Of a DNA stretch of 64,000 nt, positions 1 to 8,200 are shown piece after piece (position 1 is the stretch's first letter; every line of letters begins with the position of its first letter). The stretch comes from Limnohabitans sp. (GTDB taxonomy: Bacteria > Pseudomonadota > Gammaproteobacteria > Burkholderiales > Burkholderiaceae_C), in assembly GCF_017848645.1 (NCBI RefSeq), contig NZ_JAFEIF010000082.1, positions 1 through 64,000 of the forward strand, read 5' to 3'. Below the pieces are notes generated by a model. That model was not told where the DNA came from, did no database searches, and saw only the letters and a program-made list of their open reading frames with translations. Position numbers and translations under genes: made by a program.

Positions 1-213
1 GGCCAGAATGCCGGGGTAGGCGTTGGGGTTGCCCGCGTTGGGGTCGGCTTTGAGGGCCAAGGCAGGCAAGGCGATCTCGGGCGACACGGCCGTTGGGGCT
101 TGCCAGATCAGTTCGGCTCGGGGTTGGGCATTCTCGTCGAGCCACAGGCTCGCGAGTCCACCTGCCAACGCGAGGTTAACCAAGGCCAGCAGGTGCAAAG
201 GTCCGACGTTCAT
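1..213 (-). CDS. type II secretion GspC/GspN-like protein, 3' part missing
   Basis: Seventy-one codons are open from an ATG at 213 to the window edge, so the C-terminus lies outside. The ATG overlaps the gspM stop in an ATGA junction, which supports translational coupling and membership of the secretion operon. The visible N-terminus is a short hydrophobic segment (roughly residues 5-24) followed by a Pro/Ala-rich periplasmic-type stretch ending YPGILA. Position after gspM and the membrane-anchor layout suit a short GspN or GspC-like inner-membrane component that would contact the outer-membrane secretin. The identity is inferred from context; too little is present to name the family with certainty. 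Confidence 0.6.
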   Translation of the reverse strand, partial: MNVGPLHLLALVNLALAGGLASLWLDENAQPRAELIWQAPTAVSPEIALPALALKADPNAGNPNAYPGILA

Positions 214-764
214 GAGCGCGCCCGCACGACAAAGAAGTTGAATTGCGCGCCCAAGCGTTGGTTGCTGGCGGGCCTGACCGCGCCGATGGTCTGCAGGGTC
301 CAGTTTTCTAGGCCGATGACCGGGCTTTGTGTGGCCAGCAGGGTCAGGGCGTTGTGGATGCCCGCCAAATCGCCTTCCACCCGCAGGTTGATGGGGATGC
401 GGTCAAAGTGCGGGCCTTCCTTGACAGGCAAGACCTGGATGCTGCCGATGTCGAGCTTGCTGTCGGCAAAAATGCTGCGTATGCGTTGCTGGGCTTCGCT
501 GCCCGTTTGGGCCGCATCTTGCGCAGCCGGGAAAGCCAGGCGCGCCGTGATCTGGTTGGCTTCGTTGGCGAACTGACCGATGTCTTCACGTCGGGCGACC
601 AGCCCCAACAGGCGGGCGTAACGGGGTTCGGCTTGTTCGATGCGTTTTTGCGCCAGCTCATGCTTGTCTGCGGCATACAGACCCAGCCACACCAGGGGGG
701 CCAGCAACAAGGCCAGCGTGAGCATTTGCAGCCCAAAGATTCGGTTAAAGCGGGGTGGGCTCAT
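210..764 (-). CDS. gspM: type II secretion protein GspM (GspMb type)
   Basis: A 184-residue protein with one N-terminal transmembrane helix (about residues 12-31) followed by a coiled-coil-like segment and a small alpha/beta periplasmic domain, the usual GspM layout. GspM is an inner-membrane platform subunit that pairs with GspL through their periplasmic ferredoxin-like domains. The start codon overlaps the gspL stop (ATGA), and its own stop overlaps the next gene, so the block is tightly coupled. The sequence suits the betaproteobacterial GspMb/PilO-like branch better than the enterobacterial GspM. The call leans on gene order as well as sequence. Confidence 0.82.
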   Translation of the reverse strand: MSPPRFNRIFGLQMLTLALLLAPLVWLGLYAADKHELAQKRIEQAEPRYARLLGLVARREDIGQFANEANQITARLAFPAAQDAAQTGSEAQQRIRSIFADSKLDIGSIQVLPVKEGPHFDRIPINLRVEGDLAGIHNALTLLATQSPVIGLENWTLQTIGAVRPASNQRLGAQFNFFVVRARS

Positions 765-2053
765 GGCTTCTTGCTCGGGGCTACGGGTACGGCCAGCGGG
801 TTGGCGGGCAACGCTTGGGGCTTTGCGGGTGTCGCAGCTGGCGAGGGTTTGGCGGCGCTGGATGCAGGCGCTGCTGCAGCGGAGGCCGCAGCTGGTGATG
901 AAGCAGCTGCTTTTGCGGCGCTGGCCGCTGCGGGCGCAGGCACCGAGGCTGCTGGTGCGGGTGCCGAAGCAGCAAGGCTGGCCGGATCAGCCGCAGCAAG
1001 CGGTCGGGCAGCAGCCCACAAATCGGGGTCGATGCTGAATTCGATGGTGAAAGATTCGCGGGTGGCCCCCGGGGGCTTGGTCGCTGGGGCCGGGGCACGC
1101 ACGTCTTTGAGGCCAGGGGTGGTGCTCAGCTGCTTCATGAGCGAGGAGGTGTTGACGGTTTGCCCAGACAGACTGACTTTGTTGCCCTGCACTTGAACGC
1201 TGAGCAAGGAGGTGTCGTCTGCCAAGGCTTCGGTGATCAACTGCAGCACGGGCATGGGCGGTGTGCTGGAAGCCAGCATGTCGCTCAGCTGGCCCAGTTT
1301 TTCTGTGGCCAGTGTGAACGCCTCCCTTTCGGAGAGGACAGGAATGGCTTTTTGCTGCAGTGCGGACAGCGCGGCCTCGGCCTGTTTGGAGCGCAAATAC
1401 AGCTGCAAACTGGGTGTGGCGGCCATGGTGGCTACCAGTGCCAAGGCGACCAGGAGCAAGGTGGCGCTGGCCCAGCGCCAGGCCGTGCTGCGGCTTTGGC
1501 GGCGGCCTTCGGCGAACCCTGGCACCAAGACATGGTGACCGTTCTGCGTTTGGGGGACCCAGACTTCAAAGTTGTCGAGTGACGCCGCCGGATCGGTGGC
1601 CGCCAAATGCGCCGCGATGAGTGGCCGCGAGCTCAGGGCGGCGTGCACTTGGAGGCTGACGCCGCCATCGATGGCCTGGCTTTCGTAGGTCCACACGAGG
1701 TCTTCTGGCGCAAAGGGGCTATAGGCCTGCAGTTGCAGCGCCAGGGCCGACTCCAGTTCGGCTTGCGCCAGCATGGGCAAAACCAGGCTGCGGCGCAGCA
1801 AAATGTCTTCGGGCAGCACGATGGCCTGAAACCGGGTTTTTGGCTGGCCAGAAGGGGCCGTTTGGGCAGGGGTGTCGGGGCCACGGCTGATGGCTTGCTG
1901 GCCGTCGGGCAGCCACAAGCGCACCTGGGGCTGAGGCCACAGCCATGCGAGCACAGGCCAATCCAGCATGCCTCGCCAAGCGGTCACGAAATCGCGGCCC
2001 AGGGGGGCCAGGTCCAGGCCAAACAATCGGGCGTCTTTTTGAAGGCTGGGCAT
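761..2053 (-). CDS. gspL: type II secretion protein GspL (PilN-domain)
   Basis: A 430-residue bitopic inner-membrane protein. The first ~190 residues form the cytoplasmic actin-like part that would bind GspE, a single transmembrane helix follows at about 195-215, then a PilN-like periplasmic domain. The last ~80 residues are an unusually Ala/Pro/Ser-rich low-complexity tail, longer than a GspL needs, and the likeliest part to vary between relatives. The gene starts 5 bases after gspK ends and overlaps gspM by four bases. It couples the assembly ATPase to the periplasmic pseudopilus platform. Confidence 0.82.
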   Translation of the reverse strand: MPSLQKDARLFGLDLAPLGRDFVTAWRGMLDWPVLAWLWPQPQVRLWLPDGQQAISRGPDTPAQTAPSGQPKTRFQAIVLPEDILLRRSLVLPMLAQAELESALALQLQAYSPFAPEDLVWTYESQAIDGGVSLQVHAALSSRPLIAAHLAATDPAASLDNFEVWVPQTQNGHHVLVPGFAEGRRQSRSTAWRWASATLLLVALALVATMAATPSLQLYLRSKQAEAALSALQQKAIPVLSEREAFTLATEKLGQLSDMLASSTPPMPVLQLITEALADDTSLLSVQVQGNKVSLSGQTVNTSSLMKQLSTTPGLKDVRAPAPATKPPGATRESFTIEFSIDPDLWAAARPLAAADPASLAASAPAPAASVPAPAAASAAKAAASSPAAASAAAAPASSAAKPSPAATPAKPQALPANPLAVPVAPSKKP

Positions 2054-2058
2054 GGGGA

Positions 2059-2922
2059 TCAGTTCTGGGCAGAAGCGTTGTTGGACAAGGACTGGTGTTT
2101 GCCCAACACGCGCCAGGGCAGGCCGGTGCGGCTGTCTTCTTGGCCCATGACGTCCCAGCTGCGAATCAGTCGGCCCCCACTGGCCATAGGCATGGTGACC
2201 GTCAGCCTGATGCTGCTGGAGAGGCTGGTTTCGATGAAGGCGGGGTTCAAAGCCGTGGTGTCCATCCCGGTCAGGGGTACGTTGCGGTTGGCATACAGAG
2301 CGGCCGCTCTGACTGCATCGCCCCCAGTGAGCACCTGGAGCACGGACACAGGTGCCGCCAAGGGGTTGACGCGTCCGCTGCCGTCTTTGAGGTCGGCGGT
2401 GACAAGGTCGCGAATAATAGCATAGAGGTCATAGGTCATTCCCGGCACACGCAGCAGGTCTTCCGGGGCATCAAACTTGGCTTGAAACGCTTTGGCATTG
2501 GTTGTTTGCCGGGTTTGCACCGTGGCTTGCGCCAGCGCCTGGGCGGTGTCGTTGGGCAGCTGTCCGGCCACGGCAAACAGTTGGGCCAAGAGCGCGGGCT
2601 GCGCGTTGTTGATGTCGATCAGGCCGTTCAAGGTGCTGACCTGCGCTGTATAAGTTTGCCCTGCAAAATCAAAGTTGGCACTTTGGTTGGCTTGGGCAAC
2701 AGGATTGGGTTGGAAATACAGGCTTTGCAGGGCCAACAACACCACGGCGTCGGCCTGGGTTTGGGCCTGGAGGACTTGGCGCTGTTGACCGCTGCTGGTG
2801 GTTTCGGTGCGCACCGACTTGACCACGCCGGTGATGATGAGCCCCATGGCAGCGACCAGCCACAGCACGGCAATGAGGGCCAAACCACGGGAGGACTGGG
2901 GGTGGCTGCGGTTCGGCTTCAT
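2059..2922 (-). CDS. gspK: type II secretion minor pseudopilin GspK
   Basis: A 287-residue protein with a short basic leader and the hydrophobic helix RGLALIAVLWLVAAMG at about residues 12-27, followed by the large globular domain typical of GspK, including the helix-hairpin-helix-like segment around LLRVPGMTYDLYA. GspK is the bulky tip pseudopilin and characteristically lacks the Glu5 of other pseudopilins; none is seen here. The start overlaps the gspJ stop in an ATGA junction. It would cap the pseudopilus together with GspI and GspJ. Confidence 0.88.
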   Translation of the reverse strand: MKPNRSHPQSSRGLALIAVLWLVAAMGLIITGVVKSVRTETTSSGQQRQVLQAQTQADAVVLLALQSLYFQPNPVAQANQSANFDFAGQTYTAQVSTLNGLIDINNAQPALLAQLFAVAGQLPNDTAQALAQATVQTRQTTNAKAFQAKFDAPEDLLRVPGMTYDLYAIIRDLVTADLKDGSGRVNPLAAPVSVLQVLTGGDAVRAAALYANRNVPLTGMDTTALNPAFIETSLSSSIRLTVTMPMASGGRLIRSWDVMGQEDSRTGLPWRVLGKHQSLSNNASAQN

Positions 2923-3620
2923 CGTCTGCCTCCGCCGACCACCACCAAATTAATGTTGCTGTCGCTTTGCGCCGAGGGCTGTATGGGCAAAACCCACTCA
3001 GGCCAGGCACCTTGGGCGTCGCTGATGAGCAGGCGCACACGCTCGGGCAAGGCGTCGGTGACGGGCCAGCCGTCTTGCCAGCCTTGCGGCCAGGGTTTGC
3101 GGGTGTCGTTCATGTCCGGGGGCAGGCCTTGGGCCTGGATGGCGAAGGTCTGGACTTGTTTGACCAGCACGCGCGATTCGGTGGCCGACCAGTCGGGCAG
3201 CACAAAGTCGGGGTTCCAGGGGGCGTAGCGCAAGATGAGTTGCGGGCCTTGGGGGCCTTCTTCCATGCTGAGCCTGAAGAAGTGCCTGCCGCCCACATCG
3301 GGCCGGGCGGGCAAGATGCCGACCCAGGTCAGGCTGTCGGGCGTGGCCTGAAAGGGCACGGTTTGCTGGCCCGGGGTGTTGGGCAGGTCGATGGTTTGCC
3401 CCGATACCCGCCCGAGGGTGGTTTGTAAAAAGTGGCGCACCACCCGGATCTCGCCCATGCGGTCGATTCGTTTGTCGACGCGGTCTTCGGTTTGGGCCAT
3501 GCCGCGCAGGGCCACGCCCAGGCCGACCATGATGATGGACAGCAGGCTCATGACGACGAGCAACTCCAGCAAGGTAAAGCCCTGCTGCCGGGCTGCTGGC
3601 GGGATGTTGGGCCGGGTCAT
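2919..3620 (-). CDS. gspJ: type II secretion minor pseudopilin GspJ
   Basis: A 233-residue pseudopilin. The start at 3620 was chosen because it overlaps the gspI stop (ATGA) and puts the prepilin-peptidase site QG/FTLLELLVV about 14 residues in; the open frame runs further upstream but only through gspI in another frame. The +1 Phe and Glu5 of the mature protein are present, followed by a 20-residue hydrophobic helix and a beta-rich globular domain of GspJ size. It forms the pseudopilus tip complex with GspI and GspK. Confidence 0.88.
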   Translation of the reverse strand: MTRPNIPPAARQQGFTLLELLVVMSLLSIIMVGLGVALRGMAQTEDRVDKRIDRMGEIRVVRHFLQTTLGRVSGQTIDLPNTPGQQTVPFQATPDSLTWVGILPARPDVGGRHFFRLSMEEGPQGPQLILRYAPWNPDFVLPDWSATESRVLVKQVQTFAIQAQGLPPDMNDTRKPWPQGWQDGWPVTDALPERVRLLISDAQGAWPEWVLPIQPSAQSDSNINLVVVGGGRR

Positions 3621-4054
3621 CGGACCGTGCTCCCCGGGGGTGGTTTTTGCTCGGGCAGCAGGGTCACGGCTTGCAGGCGGCCGGTGCGTGCGCCCATCGG
3701 CCAGCTGATCTCGATCTGAATTTCGTGCAGGGGAATGGCTTTGGGGCCATTGAGGCCTGTGGGGTAAGGGCTGCTGCGCACTTGCCAGTTGTAGCCGCCG
3801 CTTTCGCCGGATTCGTTCCAGCCGTCGGCACGAACAACCTGGCGGCTGGCCAGCAGGGATTCGGCCAGCCAGGTGGCTTGCTGGTGCTGCGAGACGTCGG
3901 AGACGCTGCGCAGGCTGCCCCCGGCCACGCGGTACAGCAGGCCCAAGGACATGGCCATGATGCTGAAGGCCACCAGCAGTTCGAGCAGCGAAAAGCCGCC
4001 TTGCCGCCGGGCGGCCGCCCTGCCCTGCCCTGGTTTGCACGAGGGGCCGGTCAT
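3617..4054 (-). CDS. gspI: type II secretion minor pseudopilin GspI
   Basis: A 145-residue protein with a basic leader and prepilin cleavage site GG/FSLLELLVAFSIMA at about residues 19-20, then a small C-terminal domain. Length and the N-terminal helix match GspI, which nucleates the minor pseudopilin tip. The start lies inside the last codons of gspH and the stop overlaps the gspJ start, so H, I and J appear translationally coupled. No irregularity is seen. Confidence 0.86.
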   Translation of the reverse strand: MTGPSCKPGQGRAAARRQGGFSLLELLVAFSIMAMSLGLLYRVAGGSLRSVSDVSQHQQATWLAESLLASRQVVRADGWNESGESGGYNWQVRSSPYPTGLNGPKAIPLHEIQIEISWPMGARTGRLQAVTLLPEQKPPPGSTVR

Positions 4055-4515
4055 GGTGTACGGGCTTCCTGGATGATTTGGCCGAGCAGCCAGTCCACCC
4101 GGATGCGGGTGCCCTGCCCTGTGGGCCGCACCACGTCGACCACGCCGCCCGTAGAGCCACCGTCGGGCAAGAAGACGATGCGGGCCTGGGTGTCGGCGCT
4201 TTGCCCTGTGCGTGAGCCGACGGTGGTGGTCAGGGCCACAGAGGCCGGGATTTTTTGGGTGGCCGCGCCTTCGGGGCCGAATTGTTTGGCCGCCAGGTCG
4301 ATGGTGAAGGCCATGGGCTGGCCTTGCTGGATGGCTTTGAGTCGGGTTTGGCGCAAGCCGGTGACCAGGCCGCGCACGGTGTCGCGGTATTGGCTGGCCG
4401 CTTGCAGGCGGTCAAAGGCGGGCGGGGCTACGCCCACCAGCAAGGCACCGATGGCCATGACCACCAGCAGCTCGATCAGCGTGAAGCCACGGCTGCGAGC
4501 GGCGCGGGTGTGCAT
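4051..4515 (-). CDS. gspH: type II secretion minor pseudopilin GspH
   Basis: A 154-residue pseudopilin with leader and cleavage site RG/FTLIELLVVMAIGALL near residues 8-9. The ATG at 4515 was chosen to give a short basic leader; upstream the open frame only shadows gspG. The C-terminal part contains a beta-rich domain ending with an arginine-poor tail, as in GspH/FimT-type proteins. It lies 19 bases downstream of gspG. GspH is thought to link the tip complex to the major pseudopilin shaft. Confidence 0.85.
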   Translation of the reverse strand: MHTRAARSRGFTLIELLVVMAIGALLVGVAPPAFDRLQAASQYRDTVRGLVTGLRQTRLKAIQQGQPMAFTIDLAAKQFGPEGAATQKIPASVALTTTVGSRTGQSADTQARIVFLPDGGSTGGVVDVVRPTGQGTRIRVDWLLGQIIQEARTP

Positions 4516-4534
4516 GGTCAATGGGCTGAGGGCA

Positions 4535-4975
4535 TCAAGGTTGGTTGCGGATGTCGGCGTTTTCGCCCTCGCCGCCCGGCGCACCGTCAGCGCCCAAAGA
4601 GATGATTTCAGCGCCGCCATTGGCGGCTGGGCTGGCGTATTTGTAGGGCTTGCCCCAAGGGTCGTTGGGCACGTTGCCCTTGATGTAGGGGCCGTTCCAA
4701 CCGGTGGCGTTGGCGGGCTTGGCCGCCAGGCCAGCCAGGCCTTCTTCGGTGGTGGGGAAGCGGCCGACATCGAGCTTGAAGAGTTCGAGGGATTTTTCGA
4801 GGTCGTTGATTTGCACGCCAGCGGTTTTGGATTTGGCACCCCCCAACTGCCCCAGCACGCGTGGACCGACCAGGCCGGCCAACAGGGTCAGGATGGCCAG
4901 AACCACCAGGAGCTCGATGAGGGTGAAGCCTTTTTGGCGCTGGCGCTTGGGGCGGGAAACTGTGGTTTTGTGCAT
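4535..4975 (-). CDS. gspG: type II secretion major pseudopilin GspG
   Basis: A 146-residue protein with cleavage site KG/FTLIELLVVLAILTLL and the highly conserved major-pseudopilin core: the FPTTEEGL segment, the WNGPYIKG stretch, the DPWGKPYKY block and a C-terminal GADGAPGGEGENADI calcium-binding loop. These leave little doubt about GspG. The ATG at 4975 is preferred over one at 5020 because it gives a normal 15-residue leader. GspG polymerises in the periplasm to push substrates through the secretin. Confidence 0.95.
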   Translation of the reverse strand: MHKTTVSRPKRQRQKGFTLIELLVVLAILTLLAGLVGPRVLGQLGGAKSKTAGVQINDLEKSLELFKLDVGRFPTTEEGLAGLAAKPANATGWNGPYIKGNVPNDPWGKPYKYASPAANGGAEIISLGADGAPGGEGENADIRNQP

Positions 4976-5003
4976 GGCAATCTGCTCTTGAAGAGGCAAA
5001 AAA

Positions 5004-6263
5004 TTATACGGCGAGGTCATTCACAGAAAGAATGCCCAGCAAGATGGAGACGATGATGGCGGCGATGAGGACGCCCAAAACCAGAATCAGCAGGGGCTCG
5101 AGCATGGTCAGGCCGCGCTTGATGCCGTTTTCAACATCGCTGTTGAAGATGCGGGCGATCTCCAACAACATGGGGCCGGTGCGGCCGGTTTCTTCGCCGA
5201 CCCGCACCAGGTTGATGGCCAGTGGCTCAAAAATGCCACTGCCTTGCAAAGCGTCCACCATTTTGCCACCGGCTTTGACTTTGCCGGACACTGGGTCCAG
5301 GGCTTTACGTAAATTGACATTGCCCACGGTTTGGGTGGCGATGTGCAAGGCGGTCAACAAAGGCACGCCGTTGCCCAGCAAGGTGCCAAAGGAGCGGGTG
5401 AACAGGGTCAGGTTGTATTTGAGGACGAGTTTGCCCAGCAAGGGGGTTTGCAAGGCTTTGGCCTGGGTCCACTGCTGGCCGCCGGGCGATCGCATCCAGC
5501 GGCGCACCAGCCAGAACAGCGCGAGCAAGACCACCGCCATGACAGGCGCGTAGTCGGTGAAGGCTTTGCCCACGACCATGACGAAGCGTGTGGGCGCGGG
5601 CAAGGCGTCGCCCATGTCGTTGAACAGGGTCTCGAATTGCGGCACCACAAAGCCCAGCATGGCGACCAGCGAGATGACGGCCACGCCAAGCAAGATGCAG
5701 GGGTAGATGATGGCCGAGATGACGCTTTCGCGCAGGGCTTTGAGGCGTTCGAGGTGTTCGACCAGGCGCTCGAGCACGGCGCTGATCTGGCCACTGGCTT
5801 CGCCCGAGCGGATCATGTTGATGTAGAAGTCGCTGAACTGCTGCGGGTGCTTGGCCAGGGCTTTGCTCAAGGTGGATCCGCCCTTGACGTCTTCGAGCAG
5901 GGTTTGGGTCAGCTTCATCATGCTGGGCTTGGCATTCATGCCAATGAGCACGCGCAGGGCGTTGTCCAGCGCCAGCCCGGCTTTGAGCATGATGGACAGT
6001 TCGCTAGACATGACCAGGATGTCGGCCTGGGTGATTTTTTGGTTGGACAGCAGGCGCGACAGGCGCGAGGGTTCGCCGCCGTGCAAGGATTTGAACTTGC
6101 CAGCAGGGTCAGCCGCCGCCGCGGCCCCGGCCTCGTTGATGCTCAGCAGGGTCAGGCCCTGGCTGCGCAGCTGCTGCATGGCACGGGCCTGGCTGGGGGC
6201 GCTCAGGCGGCCTTCGAGGATGCTGGCGTCGGCGCGGGCCGCTTTCCAGACGTAATCAGGCAT
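5004..6263 (-). CDS. gspF: type II secretion inner-membrane platform protein GspF
   Basis: A 419-residue polytopic protein with two T2SF cytoplasmic domains, each followed by membrane helices (around 175-215, 225-250 and the hydrophobic C-terminal helix near 385-410). Motifs such as MLKAGLALDNAL and GTLLGNGVPLLTAL mark the paired domains. GspF is the core platform rotated or gated by GspE during pseudopilus assembly. Its ATG lies within the last codons of gspE (8-base overlap). Confidence 0.93.
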   Translation of the reverse strand: MPDYVWKAARADASILEGRLSAPSQARAMQQLRSQGLTLLSINEAGAAAAADPAGKFKSLHGGEPSRLSRLLSNQKITQADILVMSSELSIMLKAGLALDNALRVLIGMNAKPSMMKLTQTLLEDVKGGSTLSKALAKHPQQFSDFYINMIRSGEASGQISAVLERLVEHLERLKALRESVISAIIYPCILLGVAVISLVAMLGFVVPQFETLFNDMGDALPAPTRFVMVVGKAFTDYAPVMAVVLLALFWLVRRWMRSPGGQQWTQAKALQTPLLGKLVLKYNLTLFTRSFGTLLGNGVPLLTALHIATQTVGNVNLRKALDPVSGKVKAGGKMVDALQGSGIFEPLAINLVRVGEETGRTGPMLLEIARIFNSDVENGIKRGLTMLEPLLILVLGVLIAAIIVSILLGILSVNDLAV

Positions 6264-7974
6264 CGGACTGGTCCTCGGTCACGCGCAGCAGTTCGTCGAG
6301 GGTGGTGACACCGTCGGCCACTTTGCGCAGGCCGTCTTCGTACAGGGTGTGCATGCCCGCCGCCGTGGCTTTGGTGTGCAGCGAGGCCGAGTCCAGACCG
6401 TCGAGGATGCCTCGGCGCATGACGTCGTCCATGACCAGCAGTTCGTGGATGCCGGTGCGGCCCGAGTAGCCGGTTTGGCGGCAGTGGGGGCAGCCCACGG
6501 CGCGCCAGAGTTTGGGGGTCTTCAGGCCCAGCCGGTCCATGCCGGCGTCTTTGACCACTTTGGGGTCGGGCACGTAGTCTTGTTTGCAGTGTTGGCACAG
6601 GCGGCGCACCAGGCGCTGCGACAGCACGCCATTGACCGAAGAGGTGATGAGGTAGGGCTCGACGCCCATGTCTTGCAGCCGGATGATGGCGCCAGCGGCG
6701 GTGTTGGTGTGCAAAGTAGACAGCACCAGGTGGCCCGTGAGGGCGGACTGCACGGCGATTTGCGCGGTTTCGGTGTCACGCATTTCGCCGATCATGATGA
6801 TGTCGGGGTCTTGCCGCAGGATGGAGCGCAGGGCGCGGGCAAAGCTCAGGCCGATTTGCTGGTGCACCTGGATTTGGTTGATGCCTTCGAGCTGGTATTC
6901 GACCGGCTCTTCGACGGTGATGATTTTGTGGGCGTCCGAGTCGATTTTGGACAGGGCCGCGTACAGCGTGGTGGTTTTGCCCGAGCCGGTGGGGCCGGTG
7001 ACCAGCACGATGCCGTGCGGCCTGGCCAGCAGCTGGTTGAAGCGCTCCAGGGTGTCGGCTTCGAAGCCCATGGATTCGAGGCTGTAGCGCACGCTGGTGC
7101 GGTCGAGCACGCGCATGACCACGCTTTCGCCGTGCACCGTGGGCACGGTGGACACACGCAGGTCGAGTTCGCGGCCTTTGACGCGGGTTTTGATGCGGCC
7201 GTCTTGGGGCAGGCGGCGCTCGGCGATGTCCAGGTGCGCCATGAGCTTGACCCGCGAGTTGACAGCAGGGCTGAGCTGGGGCGAGACGATGTCTTCGGTG
7301 CGGATGACGCCGTCGACCCGGTAGCGCACATGCAGGCCGTCGTCAAAGGGTTCGAGGTGGATGTCGGAGGCGCGCATGTCGATGACGCGGCCGATGATGA
7401 CGTTGACCAGACGGATGACGGGTGCTTCGCTGGCCAGGTCGCGCAGGTGTTCGACGAAGTCGCCCACATCGGTGTCGAACACGTCGTCTTCGCCGCGCTC
7501 GGGCTCGTCCTGGCTGGTCAGGGCTTTTTCGATGTCGGACGGGTTGGCCACGCAGGGGCGGATGGTTTGCCCAGTGGCCAGGCGCAAGGCCTTGAGGACA
7601 AAGGCGTCGTCGGCCACGGCCATGGCCAGGCTGAGGCCCGACTCGTCAAGCTTGAGGGGGTAGATCAGGTGCGTGCGCAGGAAGTCGGGCTGCAAGCCTT
7701 CGACTTCGGGCATGACGTCAGGGAATTCGTCGGCGGCCACAAAGGGCAGCTGCAACAGTTCGGCCAGGGCCTGGGTGACGTCGGCCTCGGACACGAGGCC
7801 GAGGTTGACCAGAACTTGCTCAAGCACGCTGGCGGTTTCGTCGCGGGCGTTGAGCGCACGGTCGAGGTCGCGGGCCGAGATTTTGCCCTGGCTGACCAGC
7901 AAGTCGCCCAGACGTGACCTGGGCACAGCGGCGGTCAGGTCCGTGGAAGCGGGGGCGGTGGACAGTGCGGTCAT
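6256..7974 (-). CDS. gspE: type II secretion assembly ATPase GspE
   Basis: A 572-residue cytoplasmic AAA-like ATPase. It has N-terminal GspE_N domain(s), a Walker A motif GPTGSGKT at residues 327-334, downstream Asp and His boxes, and the zinc-binding tetracysteine pair CQHC and CPHC in the C-terminal third. The ATPase drives pseudopilus assembly through GspL and GspF. It is the first gene of the minus-strand gsp block. Residues 1-18 and about 90-120 are duplicated at the start of the next upstream gene (9848-10000). Confidence 0.95.
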   Translation of the reverse strand: MTALSTAPASTDLTAAVPRSRLGDLLVSQGKISARDLDRALNARDETASVLEQVLVNLGLVSEADVTQALAELLQLPFVAADEFPDVMPEVEGLQPDFLRTHLIYPLKLDESGLSLAMAVADDAFVLKALRLATGQTIRPCVANPSDIEKALTSQDEPERGEDDVFDTDVGDFVEHLRDLASEAPVIRLVNVIIGRVIDMRASDIHLEPFDDGLHVRYRVDGVIRTEDIVSPQLSPAVNSRVKLMAHLDIAERRLPQDGRIKTRVKGRELDLRVSTVPTVHGESVVMRVLDRTSVRYSLESMGFEADTLERFNQLLARPHGIVLVTGPTGSGKTTTLYAALSKIDSDAHKIITVEEPVEYQLEGINQIQVHQQIGLSFARALRSILRQDPDIIMIGEMRDTETAQIAVQSALTGHLVLSTLHTNTAAGAIIRLQDMGVEPYLITSSVNGVLSQRLVRRLCQHCKQDYVPDPKVVKDAGMDRLGLKTPKLWRAVGCPHCRQTGYSGRTGIHELLVMDDVMRRGILDGLDSASLHTKATAAGMHTLYEDGLRKVADGVTTLDELLRVTEDQSDA

Positions 7975-8106
7975 GGGGACATCGTCGAAAGCTGAATAGC
8001 GATGGATGTTACCCCAGTCCCCCTAGTCCCCACAGTCAACACCTGCTCACTGCAAGTGATACGTCTCGATGGCGCTGAAATACCCGCGCTGCTCTTGTTT
8101 TGGGTC

Positions 8107-8129
8107 AACCCGGGCGAAGACCCGGGGTT
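8107..8129. repeat. inverted repeat between gspE and the serine hydrolase
   Basis: The arms AACCCGGG and CCCGGGGTT surround a short CGAAGA loop, giving a stable GC hairpin. It lies about 70 bases past the stop of the serine hydrolase on the minus strand. It lacks a clear T-tract, so intrinsic termination is uncertain; it may be a weak terminator or a 5' leader structure of gspE. Confidence 0.35.
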
Positions 8130-8200
8130 CATGGTGCAACGTTGCACTTTGCCACCGCGCCCTGCCAGCTCTGGGACTCGGCCTCATGGGCTGAGGGGGA

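Noticed and set aside
761..1100. Ala/Pro-rich repeats at the gspL 3' end as a possible DNA repeat array
   Set aside because: The units are irregular and in frame with gspL; they are simply low-complexity protein sequence.
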